Below are positions 1 to 6,518 of a stretch of DNA of 7,641 nt, piece by piece. The first letter of the stretch is position 1, and the number at the start of each line of letters is the position of its first letter. The DNA comes from Gemmatimonadota bacterium (GTDB lineage: Bacteria > Gemmatimonadota > Gemmatimonadetes > Gemmatimonadales > GWC2-71-9): the NCBI GenBank assembly GCA_003220975.1, contig QHTX01000114.1, positions 1-7,641 of the forward strand, read 5' to 3'. The position numbers and the translations under genes were made by a program. The notes under the pieces were generated by a model. It was not told where the DNA came from. It worked only from the letters and a program-made list of their open reading frames with translations, and made no database searches.

Positions 1-2
1 GG

Positions 3-20
3 TCGAGCGGCACAGCGTGA
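3..20 (+). CDS. Possible last codons of an upstream gene (partial)
   Basis: The third frame reads five codons (SSGTA) and then a TGA at 18-20, eleven bases before a strong hairpin that looks like a terminator. A gene ending just upstream of a terminator is the simplest reading. Eighteen bases cannot identify a product, and the other two frames have no stop before the hairpin, so the frame choice rests only on position. The rest of the gene lies outside the window. Confidence 0.2.
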   Translation, partial: SSGTA

Positions 21-30
21 GCCGCGCAGG

Positions 31-67
31 ACGCGAGCCCGACTCATGGTCGGGCTCGCGTGTTATT
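31..67 (+). terminator. Probable intrinsic terminator of the upstream gene
   Basis: A perfect 12-bp stem is formed by ACGCGAGCCCGA (31-42) and its reverse complement at 50-61. A thirteenth C-G pair (43/49) leaves a 5-nt loop. A short T-rich stretch (TGTTATT, 61-67) follows. The stem is long and GC-rich, but the T tract is interrupted, so termination may be incomplete. It separates whatever lies upstream from the aroC operon. Confidence 0.6.
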
Positions 68-69
68 AT
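64..69 (+). promoter_or_regulatory. Candidate -10 box of the aroC operon promoter
   Basis: TATTAT at 64-69 matches the sigma-70 -10 consensus TATAAT at five of six positions and is one of very few AT-rich hexamers in this window. Transcription would start near 75-77, at the left edge of the structured leader. No good -35 hexamer is visible 16-18 nt upstream, because that stretch lies inside the terminator hairpin. The promoter is therefore weakly supported; part of the signal could simply be the terminator's T tract. Confidence 0.3.
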
Positions 70-73
70 CGAA

Positions 74-175
74 GGGTCGAGGGACCCTGAAGAGCGCGAG
101 TGAACTCGCGGCTCGGCGTCTGCCCGTAAACGGGCGCAAGGCCGCTTCGGCGGCAGGGCCGAGTCGCGGCTTCAG
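74..175 (+). ncRNA. Putative structured 5' leader of aroC
   Basis: The stretch contains nested complementary segments. The outer helix is CTGAAG (87-92) with CTTCAG (170-175). An inner helix is CTCGGC (112-117) with GCCGAG (158-163). Four short hairpins have four-base loops: 73-88 (loop GAGG), 95-110 (TGAA), 122-135 (TAAA) and 141-154 (a classic C-UUCG-G loop). The 73-88 hairpin competes with the outer helix for bases 87-88, which could allow two alternative folds. The element ends ten bases before the aroC ribosome-binding site. I do not recognise a named RNA family. In sequence this rich in G and C, chance pairing is common, so regulatory function is inference. Confidence 0.4.
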
Positions 176-184
176 CTGCGCCAC

Positions 185-190
185 AAGGAG
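185..190 (+). promoter_or_regulatory. aroC ribosome-binding site
   Basis: AAGGAG at 185-190 is a near-perfect Shine-Dalgarno sequence five bases before the GTG at 196. It fixes that GTG as the aroC start, in agreement with the family's usual N-terminus. Confidence 0.85.
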
Positions 191-195
191 CGGGC

Positions 196-1380
196 GTGAC
201 GTTCCGGTTCACGACGGCGGGCGAATCGCACGGGCGCGGCCTGGTGGGGATCCTCGAGGGGATCCCGGCGGGCCTCGCCGTGCCCACCGACCGGATCAAC
301 ACCGAGCTGCGGCGTCGCATGGGCGGGTACGGCCGCGGCGCCCGCATGAAGATCGAAGCGGACCAGATCGAGTGGCTCGCCGGGGTGCGCGCCGGCGAGA
401 CGCTCGGCTCTCCCATCGCGATGCTCGTGTGGAACCGCGACTGGGAGCACTGGCGCGACGTGATGGCCCCGGAACCGGACGCCCCCGGCGCGGAGCGGCG
501 GCGCCAGGTCACGCGGCCCCGCCCCGGCCACGCGGACCTCGCGGGCTCTCTCAAGTACGACCGGCAGGACGCTCGGGACATCCTGGAGCGCGCGAGCGCG
601 CGGGAGACCGTGGCGCGCGTGGCGTGCGGCGCGGTGTGCAAGCTGCTGCTGGAGCAGTTCGGCATGGAAATCGGCAGCCACGTCGTGGAATTGGGCGGCG
701 TAGGGGCACGGCATGCCGTGCCCCTACCCGTCCCTTTGAACGAGGCCTCCGATGCCAGCCCCGTGCGCTGTCTCGACGCCGAGGCCGAGCGGGAGATCAT
801 CGCCCGCATCGACGCGGCCAAGGCGGCGGGCGACACGCTGGGCGGCGTGGTCGAGGTGATCGCGCTCGGGGTCCCGGTCGGCCTCGGCTCCCACGTCTCC
901 TGGGACCGGAAGCTCGACGGACGCCTCGCCCAGGCCCTCATGTCCATCCCGGCGGTGAAGGGGGTCGAGCTCGGCCTGGGGTTCGCGGCCGCGCGGCGCA
1001 AGGGCTCGGAGGTGCACGACGAGATCATGCCCGGGCTCACGCGCGCCACGAACCGCGCGGGCGGTACCGAAGGGGGCATGACGACGGGCGAGCCCCTGGT
1101 GGCCCGCGTCGCGATGAAGCCCATCTCGACGCTCATGGCGCCGCTCCGCACCGTGGACTTGAAGACCGGTGGTCCGGCGCAGGCGCAGGCCGAGCGGTCC
1201 GATGTGACCGCGGTGCCCGCGATGGGGGTCATCGCCGAGGCGATGCTCGCGCTGGTGCTGGCGCAGGCGCTGCTCGAGAAGTTCGGCGGCGACGCGCTGA
1301 GCGAAACGAAGCGGAACTTCGAGGGGTACCTCGCGCAGGTGCGGGCGCGCACCCCGCGGGGGGCGGGGGCGGCGTCATGA
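196..1380 (+). CDS. aroC: Chorismate synthase
   Basis: AroC converts 5-enolpyruvylshikimate-3-phosphate to chorismate, the last step of the shikimate pathway, in the cytoplasm using reduced FMN. All three family signatures are visible in this 394-residue protein: GESHG at residues 9-13 followed by GILEGIPAG, ERASARETV at 131-139, and RSDVTAVPAMG from residue 334. GGYGRGARM and GGTEGGMTTG are also typical. The GTG start follows a strong AAGGAG, and the protein begins MTFRFTTAGESHG as expected. Residues about 169-178 (VGARHAVPLP) are encoded by a 28-bp palindromic repeat that recurs at the topA/trmFO junction; the reading frame stays open, and the segment lies in a part of the family that varies in length. 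The 3' end overlaps aroK by 4 nt (ATGA). Confidence 0.97.
   Translation: MTFRFTTAGESHGRGLVGILEGIPAGLAVPTDRINTELRRRMGGYGRGARMKIEADQIEWLAGVRAGETLGSPIAMLVWNRDWEHWRDVMAPEPDAPGAERRRQVTRPRPGHADLAGSLKYDRQDARDILERASARETVARVACGAVCKLLLEQFGMEIGSHVVELGGVGARHAVPLPVPLNEASDASPVRCLDAEAEREIIARIDAAKAAGDTLGGVVEVIALGVPVGLGSHVSWDRKLDGRLAQALMSIPAVKGVELGLGFAAARRKGSEVHDEIMPGLTRATNRAGGTEGGMTTGEPLVARVAMKPISTLMAPLRTVDLKTGGPAQAQAERSDVTAVPAMGVIAEAMLALVLAQALLEKFGGDALSETKRNFEGYLAQVRARTPRGAGAAS
700..727. repeat. 28-bp palindromic repeat, copy 1 (inside aroC)
   Basis: The 13-nt arms GTAGGGGCACGGC (700-712) and GCCGTGCCCCTAC (715-727) flank a central AT, so the whole 28 bp is a perfect palindrome. It differs at one central base from the copy at 4247-4274. 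In aroC it is read as VGARHAVPL plus the first base of a proline codon. No transposase or clear target-site duplication is visible. It behaves like a REP- or MITE-type element that tolerates insertion in coding sequence. Confidence 0.85.
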
Positions 1381-1895
1381 AAAAGCACATCGTGCTGATC
1401 GGCCTGCCGGGCTCGGGGAAGACCAGCATCGGCAAGCTCGTGGCGGAGCAGCTGCACGCGGGGTTCGTGGACGTCGACGGCATCCTGGTGCGGCGCGAGG
1501 GCAAGCCGATCACGCTGATCTTCGCGGAGAAGGGGGAGGGCGCGTTCCGCGAGATGGAGCGCAAGGAGATGGAGACCACGCTCGCGAACCAGCCCGCCGT
1601 GATCGCCCCGGGCGGTGGCTGGGCTGCGCAGCCGGGCGCGATCGCGGGCGCGCAGGACCGCGCCCTCGTGATCTACCTCCGCACGCGGCCCGAGACGGCG
1701 GCGCAGCGCGCCGCGCCCGAGGGAACCCGCCCGCTGTTAATAGGTGAGGACCCCGTGGCGCGGATGCGCCAGCTGCACAAGGAGCGCGATCCGTTCTACC
1801 GAGAGGCGCACGCGCAGGTCGACACCGATCGCAAAACGCCGCAACAGGTCGTGAGCGAGGTCGTCAGACTTGCGCAAAGCAGTGCGGGATGGTAA
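1377..1895 (+). CDS. aroK: Shikimate kinase
   Basis: AroK phosphorylates shikimate at the 3-hydroxyl using ATP, two steps before chorismate, so it feeds the pathway that AroC completes. The 172-residue product is the usual length. A P-loop GLPGSGKT lies at residues 9-16. The shikimate-binding residues are visible: D34 in the DVD motif, R58 in AFRE, and GGG at 79-81. The flexible lid contains RPLL at 118-121, and R137 of ERDPFYREA is the typical C-terminal substrate arginine. The ATG overlaps the aroC stop by 4 nt (ATGA), which implies translational coupling, with a G-rich stretch upstream as a weak ribosome-binding site. The residues before GGG are AP rather than the common ST; I see no sign that this abolishes activity. 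aroL is an alternative isozyme name. Confidence 0.95.
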   Translation: MKKHIVLIGLPGSGKTSIGKLVAEQLHAGFVDVDGILVRREGKPITLIFAEKGEGAFREMERKEMETTLANQPAVIAPGGGWAAQPGAIAGAQDRALVIYLRTRPETAAQRAAPEGTRPLLIGEDPVARMRQLHKERDPFYREAHAQVDTDRKTPQQVVSEVVRLAQSSAGW

Positions 1896-1934
1896 AGATG
1901 CCGTTCCTCGTTTCGTTTGACGAAGGGTTGACGC

Positions 1935-4250
1935 GTGGCTGCTAAGAAGCGAGAGGTGAAGAAAACACGGAAGGCGACGGCGCGCCGCGGTCACGGCGCG
2001 CTGGTCATCGTCGAGTCGCCCACCAAGGCCAAGACCATCGGGAAATACCTGGGGTCGGGCTACACGGTGAAGGCGACGGTGGGACACCTGCGCGACCTGC
2101 CGCAGCGCGAGCTGGGCGTGGACGTGGAGCACGGCTTCACCCCCAAATACGTAACCATCAAGGAAAAGGCGAAGACCCTCGCCGAGATCAAGCGGGCGGC
2201 CAAGACGTCGGAGCGCGTCCTCCTCGCCACCGACCCCGACCGCGAGGGCGAGGCCATCGCCTGGCACGTGGCGGGCCAGCTCGGCAACGGCAGTCTGGTG
2301 CGCCGCGTCCTGTTCCACGAGATCACCAAGGACGCCGTGGCGCAGGCCCTGGCGCATCCCCTCGACATCGACCAGCGGAAAGTGGACGCGCAGCAGGCAC
2401 GGCGCGTGCTCGACCGGCTGGTGGGGTACAAGACGTCGCCGCTCCTGTGGAAGAGCATCAAGACCGGCCTGTCCGCGGGACGGGTCCAGACGGTGGCGCT
2501 GCGCCTGATCTGCGAGCGCGAGGAGGAGATCCGCAAGTTCGTGCCGCAGGAGTACTGGACCATCGAGGCCGACCTCGAGAAGGACGGCCAGGCGTTCCAG
2601 GCGCGGCTGCACAAGCTCGACGGCAAGAAGCCGGAGATCAAGGACGAAGGCACCGCGCGGGCGATCGTCGCCGAAGCGCTGAAACTGCCGTTCAACGTCA
2701 CGACGGTCGAGAAGGGCGAGCGGCGCCGGCCCGCGCCCCCGCCGTTCCGCACCAGCACGCTGCAGCAGGAGGCCGCGAAGCAGCTCGGCTTCTCGGCGGC
2801 GGTCACGATGCGGATCGCGCAGCAGCTGTACGAGGGGATCGAGGTCGGGGCGGAGGGCCCGGTCGGCCTGATCACCTATATGCGGACCGACTCGGTCCGC
2901 GTGGCCGACTCGGCGGTCGCCCAGGCGCGCGACTTCATCAAGCGGGAGTTCGGCAAGCGCTACCTGCCGGACGAGCCCGTCGTCCACAAGGGAGGCAAGA
3001 GCAACGCCCGCGTCCAGGACGCCCACGAGGCGATCCGCCCCACCGACGTGCTGCGCCGGCCCGAGGAACTGAAGAAGCACCTCGACGCCCGGCAGCTCAA
3101 GCTGTATCAGCTGATCTGGCGGCGGTTCGTGGCGTCGCAGATGACCCCGGCGGTGTTCGAGACCACCAAGGTCGATTTCGACCTGGGTCGCTTCGTGTTC
3201 CGGGCGACCGGGTCGCGCATGCTGTTCGACGGCTACCACGTGCTGTACCACGAGGCGCACGAGCCCGAGGAAGGGAAGACCCTCGAAGACCTGCCGCCGA
3301 TCCCGCCCCTCGTCGAGGGCGACGTCGTGACCGTGAAGCAGATCACGCCCAACCAGCACTTCACCGAGCCGCCGCCGCGCTACAGCGAAGCGAGCCTCGT
3401 CAAGGAGCTGGAGCGGCTCGGGATCGGGCGTCCGTCCACCTACGCGACCATCATCTCGACGCTCAAGGCCCGCTGGTACGCCACGGCCAAGGATCGCCGC
3501 TTCGCGCCCACACCGCTCGGCGAGACGGTGTGGCGCGTCATGAAGCGTTCCTTCCCCGCGGTGTTCGACGTCGGGTTCACGGCCCAGATGGAGAACGAGC
3601 TCGACAAGGTCGAGGAGGGCGACCTCGGCTGGCAGCAGGTGCTGGGCGACTTCTGGGGGCCGTTCTCGAAGGCGCTCGACGCGGTGGACGTGCAGCAGCT
3701 CATCCACGACGTGCACGACCTGTCGGAGCTGCACAAGGAGAAGTGTCCCACGTGCGGCAGCGGGCTGGTGGTGAAGAGCGGGCGGTTCGGACCGTTCATC
3801 GCCTGCGCCCGCTACCCCGAATGCCGATTCACGAGGCCGCTGCGGCGCGACAAGGTGCCCGACCGGCCGACGGACGAGATCTGCCAGGAGTGCGGCGCGC
3901 CGATGGTGATCAAGACGGGGCGCTACGGCGAGTTCCTGGCGTGCACGCGCTATCCCAAGTGCAAGCACACCCGACCCGTGCCGCTCGGGGTGAAGTGCCC
4001 CAAGTGCGGCGTCGGCGATCTGGCCGAGCGGCGCACCAAGAAGGGCCGCAACTTCTTCGGCTGCCTGCGGTATCCGGAGTGCGACTACTCGGTGTGGAAC
4101 AAGCCGGTCGCCGTCGCGTGTCCGGCGTGCGGCTTCGTTGGCATGGAAGAGCGGCAGTCCAAGACCGAGGGGGCGACTCGCAAGTGCCTGAAGTGCGGAC
4201 ACGAAGTCCCGGTCGCGGAGGCGACGCCGGCGGAGTCGGTGGCGATGTAG
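1935..4250 (+). CDS. topA: DNA topoisomerase I (type IA)
   Basis: TopA relaxes negatively supercoiled DNA by cutting and passing single strands. The 771-residue protein begins with a basic tail, followed by the Toprim domain: LVIVESP with the catalytic Glu at 27, and DPDRE at 100-104 giving the acidic metal-binding residues. The active-site tyrosine is Y315 in LITYMRTDS. The C-terminus carries four zinc ribbons with cysteine pairs at 604/607-624/630, 650/653-670/676, 688/691-710/716 and 729/732-751/754. The GTG start has GAAGGG seven bases upstream. A 39-nt gap follows aroK, without a clear terminator. The TAG stop (4248-4250) lies inside a 28-bp palindromic repeat that also contains the start of trmFO. 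Confidence 0.97.
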   Translation: MAAKKREVKKTRKATARRGHGALVIVESPTKAKTIGKYLGSGYTVKATVGHLRDLPQRELGVDVEHGFTPKYVTIKEKAKTLAEIKRAAKTSERVLLATDPDREGEAIAWHVAGQLGNGSLVRRVLFHEITKDAVAQALAHPLDIDQRKVDAQQARRVLDRLVGYKTSPLLWKSIKTGLSAGRVQTVALRLICEREEEIRKFVPQEYWTIEADLEKDGQAFQARLHKLDGKKPEIKDEGTARAIVAEALKLPFNVTTVEKGERRRPAPPPFRTSTLQQEAAKQLGFSAAVTMRIAQQLYEGIEVGAEGPVGLITYMRTDSVRVADSAVAQARDFIKREFGKRYLPDEPVVHKGGKSNARVQDAHEAIRPTDVLRRPEELKKHLDARQLKLYQLIWRRFVASQMTPAVFETTKVDFDLGRFVFRATGSRMLFDGYHVLYHEAHEPEEGKTLEDLPPIPPLVEGDVVTVKQITPNQHFTEPPPRYSEASLVKELERLGIGRPSTYATIISTLKARWYATAKDRRFAPTPLGETVWRVMKRSFPAVFDVGFTAQMENELDKVEEGDLGWQQVLGDFWGPFSKALDAVDVQQLIHDVHDLSELHKEKCPTCGSGLVVKSGRFGPFIACARYPECRFTRPLRRDKVPDRPTDEICQECGAPMVIKTGRYGEFLACTRYPKCKHTRPVPLGVKCPKCGVGDLAERRTKKGRNFFGCLRYPECDYSVWNKPVAVACPACGFVGMEERQSKTEGATRKCLKCGHEVPVAEATPAESVAM

Positions 4251-4274
4251 GGGCACGGCGTGCCGTGCCCCTAC
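4247..4274. repeat. 28-bp palindromic repeat, copy 2 (topA/trmFO junction)
   Basis: The arms GTAGGGGCACGGC (4247-4259) and GCCGTGCCCCTAC (4262-4274) are identical to those of the aroC copy; only the two central bases (GT here, AT there) break full identity. The element contributes the TAG that ends topA (4248-4250) and the GTG that probably starts trmFO (4265-4267). As RNA it would form a 13-bp hairpin that hides both the AGGGG Shine-Dalgarno-like run and the start codon. Confidence 0.85.
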
Positions 4275-5608
4275 GCGCGACCGTGGTCGGCGGCGGGCTC
4301 GCGGGGAGCGAGGCCGCCTGGGCGCTGGCCGAGCGCGGCGTGGCCGTCACGCTCCACGAGATGCGGCCCGACCGCCCCACGCCCGCGCACCAGACCGACC
4401 GGCTGGCCGAGCTCGTCTGCAGCAACTCCTTCAAATCGGTCGAACTGACGAACGCGCACGGCCTGCTCAAGGCCGAGATGCGGCGGCTCGGGAGCATCGT
4501 GCTCGCGGCGGCGGACGCCGCGCGCGTGCCGGGCGGCGCCGCCCTCGCCGTGGACCGGGTGGCGTTCGCGCAGGCGGTGCACGAGCGCGTGACGGGCCAC
4601 CCCCGGATCACGCTGCAGCGCGGGGAGGTCACGGAGCTCGAGTCCCCCGGCGTGGTGGCGACCGGGCCGCTCACGTCCGACGCGCTCGCGGCCGCGATCG
4701 CGCGGCGCCTCGAGGCGCAGTCGCTCGCGTTCTTCGACGCGATCGCGCCGATCGTCGCCGCCGACTCGCTCGACGACCAGCGCCTGTTCCGCGCGTCGCG
4801 CTACGGCAAGGGCGGGGGCGACGACTACTGGAACGCCCCGCTCACCGAGGAGCAATACGACGCCTTCGTGACGGCGCTCCGCACGGGGGAGCAATACCAG
4901 CCGCACCACGAGTTCGATCGGACGCCCCCCCCCTACTTCGAAGGCTGCCTGCCGGTGGAGGAGCTGGCGGCGCGGGGCCGCGACGCGCTGCGCTTCGGTC
5001 CCATGAAGCCGGTGGGGCTGGTGGATCCCCGGGCTGGCGCCCGGGGTCAGCCCTACGCGGTGGTCCAGCTGCGCCAGGAAGACCGCGCCGGGCAGATGTG
5101 GAACCTCGTCGGCTTCCAGACGCGCCTCAGGACCGCCGAGCAGCAGCGGGTGTTCCGCATGATCCCGGGGCTCGAGCGCGCGGAGTTCCTGCGCTACGGC
5201 TCGCTTCACCGCAACGCGTACATCAACTCGCCCCGGGCGCTCACGGCGCATCTGTCGACGCGGGACGATCCGCGGCTGCTGTTCGCCGGGCAGCTCACGG
5301 GCGTCGAGGGGTACGCCGAGTCGGCGGCGAGCGGAATTCTGGCGGGCATCAACCTGGCGCGGCTGCTGGCAGGCGAACCGCCCGCGGTGCCGCCCCCCAC
5401 CACGATGCTGGGCGCGTTGTACCGCTACGTGCACACGGCGGACCCGGAGCACTTCCAGCCGATGAACGCCAACTTCGGGCTGCTCGAGCCGCTCGAGCGG
5501 CCGGTCCGGGACAAAGAGAGAAGGAAGCGGCTGCTCGCAGAGCGGGCGCTCGCGGAGATGGATCGGTTCGCGGAGCGGCTGGGGATCGGGGTGGGGGTCA
5601 CGGCGTGA
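4265..5608 (+). CDS. trmFO: tRNA (uracil-54-C5)-methyltransferase, folate/FAD-dependent
   Basis: TrmFO makes 5-methyluridine at position 54 in the tRNA T-loop, taking the carbon from 5,10-methylenetetrahydrofolate and electrons from FAD. The 447-residue length fits the family. The N-terminal FAD fold is ATVVGGGLAGSEAA (residues 5-18). Cys52 in ELVCSNSFKS matches the conserved catalytic region, and Cys228 in FEGCLPVEE matches the second conserved cysteine. GQLTGVEGYAESAASG near the C-terminus is also diagnostic. I chose GTG 4265, inside the palindromic repeat, because it leaves a complete first beta strand; GTG 4283 would delete it. AGGGG at 4249-4253 is a distant Shine-Dalgarno candidate, so coupling to topA termination (14 nt away) is likely. 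The 3' end overlaps xerC by 4 nt. The older name is gid. Confidence 0.95.
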   Translation: MPLRATVVGGGLAGSEAAWALAERGVAVTLHEMRPDRPTPAHQTDRLAELVCSNSFKSVELTNAHGLLKAEMRRLGSIVLAAADAARVPGGAALAVDRVAFAQAVHERVTGHPRITLQRGEVTELESPGVVATGPLTSDALAAAIARRLEAQSLAFFDAIAPIVAADSLDDQRLFRASRYGKGGGDDYWNAPLTEEQYDAFVTALRTGEQYQPHHEFDRTPPPYFEGCLPVEELAARGRDALRFGPMKPVGLVDPRAGARGQPYAVVQLRQEDRAGQMWNLVGFQTRLRTAEQQRVFRMIPGLERAEFLRYGSLHRNAYINSPRALTAHLSTRDDPRLLFAGQLTGVEGYAESAASGILAGINLARLLAGEPPAVPPPTTMLGALYRYVHTADPEHFQPMNANFGLLEPLERPVRDKERRKRLLAERALAEMDRFAERLGIGVGVTA

Positions 5609-6513
5609 CCGGCGCGATCGCCGCCTTCGTCGCCTTCCTCGCGAAGGAACGAAACGATTCTCCCCACACGGTCAAGGCCTACGGGCGGGACGTGCAGGAC
5701 TTCGCCGCGTTCTGCGACCGCTACTACGGCGGGACCTGGCGCTGGGCGGGAGTGGACCGGCTGGCCATCCGGGGCTGGCTCGGCGCGATGCAGCAGCGCG
5801 GGCTCGCGAAGCGCTCCGTGGCCCGGGCGCTGTCCGCGCTGCGCACGTTCTACCGCTTCCTCAACGCGACCGAGGGGGTGGAGGTGAACCCCGCGCGGGC
5901 GATGCGCACCCCGAAGCTCCCACGCCCGCTCCCCGCGCACCTCGACCGGTCCGAGATCGACCGGCTGTTTGCGGACGCGGAGCATCGCGCCGCCGCCGGC
6001 GGGTTCGTGGCGGTGCGGGACCTGGCGATGCTGGAGCTGTTCTACTCGACAGGCGTCCGGCTGTCCGAGCTCGCCGGCCTCAACGACGCAGACGTGGATC
6101 TCGTGTCCGACCAGGCGAAGGTGCGGGGCAAGGGCAAGAAGGAGCGGCTCGTGCCGGTGGGCCGGCACGCCGGGCGGGCGCTGCGGGCGTACTACCGGCA
6201 CCGGGACGCGCTGGCGCTGTCGGGAACGGCGGACCGGCGCGCGGTGTTCGTGAACCGGCGCGGCCGGCGGCTCACCGTGCGGGGCGTGCAGCTCGCGATC
6301 AAGCGGCTGTTCGCCGCCCTGGCGCGGGGCCGCGACCTGCACGTGCACTCGCTGCGGCACTCGTTCGCCACCCACCTGCTCGACGCCGGGGCCGACCTGC
6401 GGTCGGTGCAGGAGCTGCTGGGCCACGCCTCGCTCAGCACGACGCAGGTGTATACTCATACGTCGGTGGAACGGTTGAAGCAGGTGTATCACAAGGCCCA
6501 TCCCCGGGCGTGA
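5605..6513 (+). CDS. xerC: Tyrosine recombinase XerC
   Basis: XerC is one of two tyrosine recombinases that act at dif to resolve chromosome dimers; its partner XerD is not in this window. The 302-residue protein has an N-terminal SAM-like DNA-binding domain (SPHTVKAYGRDV, then YRFLN). The catalytic domain shows all expected residues: R152 in STGVRLSEL, K176 in RGKGKKERLVP, H248 and R251 in HSLRHSF, H274 in LGHASL, and the nucleophile Y283 in TQVYTH. The GTG start overlaps the trmFO stop (GTGA) behind a G-rich run. XerC and XerD are hard to separate by sequence alone; the position between trmFO and hslV favours XerC. Family length and a complete active site argue against a phage or integron integrase. 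Confidence 0.92.
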   Translation: MTGAIAAFVAFLAKERNDSPHTVKAYGRDVQDFAAFCDRYYGGTWRWAGVDRLAIRGWLGAMQQRGLAKRSVARALSALRTFYRFLNATEGVEVNPARAMRTPKLPRPLPAHLDRSEIDRLFADAEHRAAAGGFVAVRDLAMLELFYSTGVRLSELAGLNDADVDLVSDQAKVRGKGKKERLVPVGRHAGRALRAYYRHRDALALSGTADRRAVFVNRRGRRLTVRGVQLAIKRLFAALARGRDLHVHSLRHSFATHLLDAGADLRSVQELLGHASLSTTQVYTHTSVERLKQVYHKAHPRA

Positions 6514-6518
6514 GGGAC

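Noticed and set aside
87..175. Cyclic-di-GMP (GEMM) riboswitch in the aroC leader
   Set aside because: The GGC-hairpin-GCAAG-GCC arrangement resembles GEMM-I in outline, but the conserved GGCAAA and GACGCAAAGCC segments and the GNRA loop are not present.
60..1376. Plus-strand open frame running through aroC before joining aroK
   Set aside because: The first part is an Arg/Gly/Ala-rich off-frame reading of aroC; only the part from ATG 1377 matches a family. There is no evidence of a fused protein.
1898..1945. Small 15-codon open frame between aroK and topA
   Set aside because: It has only a weak ribosome-binding site, overlaps the topA start and has no recognisable content.
1917..1945. Promoter for topA based on two TTGACG hexamers (1917-1922 and 1928-1933)
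   Set aside because: Any -10 box at proper spacing would fall at or beyond the topA start codon, and the bases there are a poor match.
1737..4256. Very long minus-strand open frame (839 codons) opposite topA
   Set aside because: It is antisense to topA, whose frame has catalytic and zinc-binding motifs throughout. Its composition is Arg/Leu/His-rich as expected for a shadow in GC-rich DNA, and it shows no recognisable domain.
2447..4264. Upstream extension of the trmFO frame through topA
   Set aside because: It is an off-frame reading of topA with low-complexity composition. TrmFO homology starts only around residue 4 after GTG 4265.
700..4274. CRISPR-like direct repeats
   Set aside because: Only two copies of the 28-bp unit occur, about 3.5 kb apart, and both lie within or between core genes. 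There are no spacers and no cas genes.
6451..6456. TATACT as a -10 box for hslV
   Set aside because: It encodes the conserved catalytic YT of XerC, and there is no matching -35 element upstream.
5605..6513. xerC as a phage or integron integrase marking a mobile element
   Set aside because: Length, complete Xer motifs and the conserved trmFO-xerC-hslV context fit the housekeeping recombinase. No attachment sites or other mobile genes are nearby.
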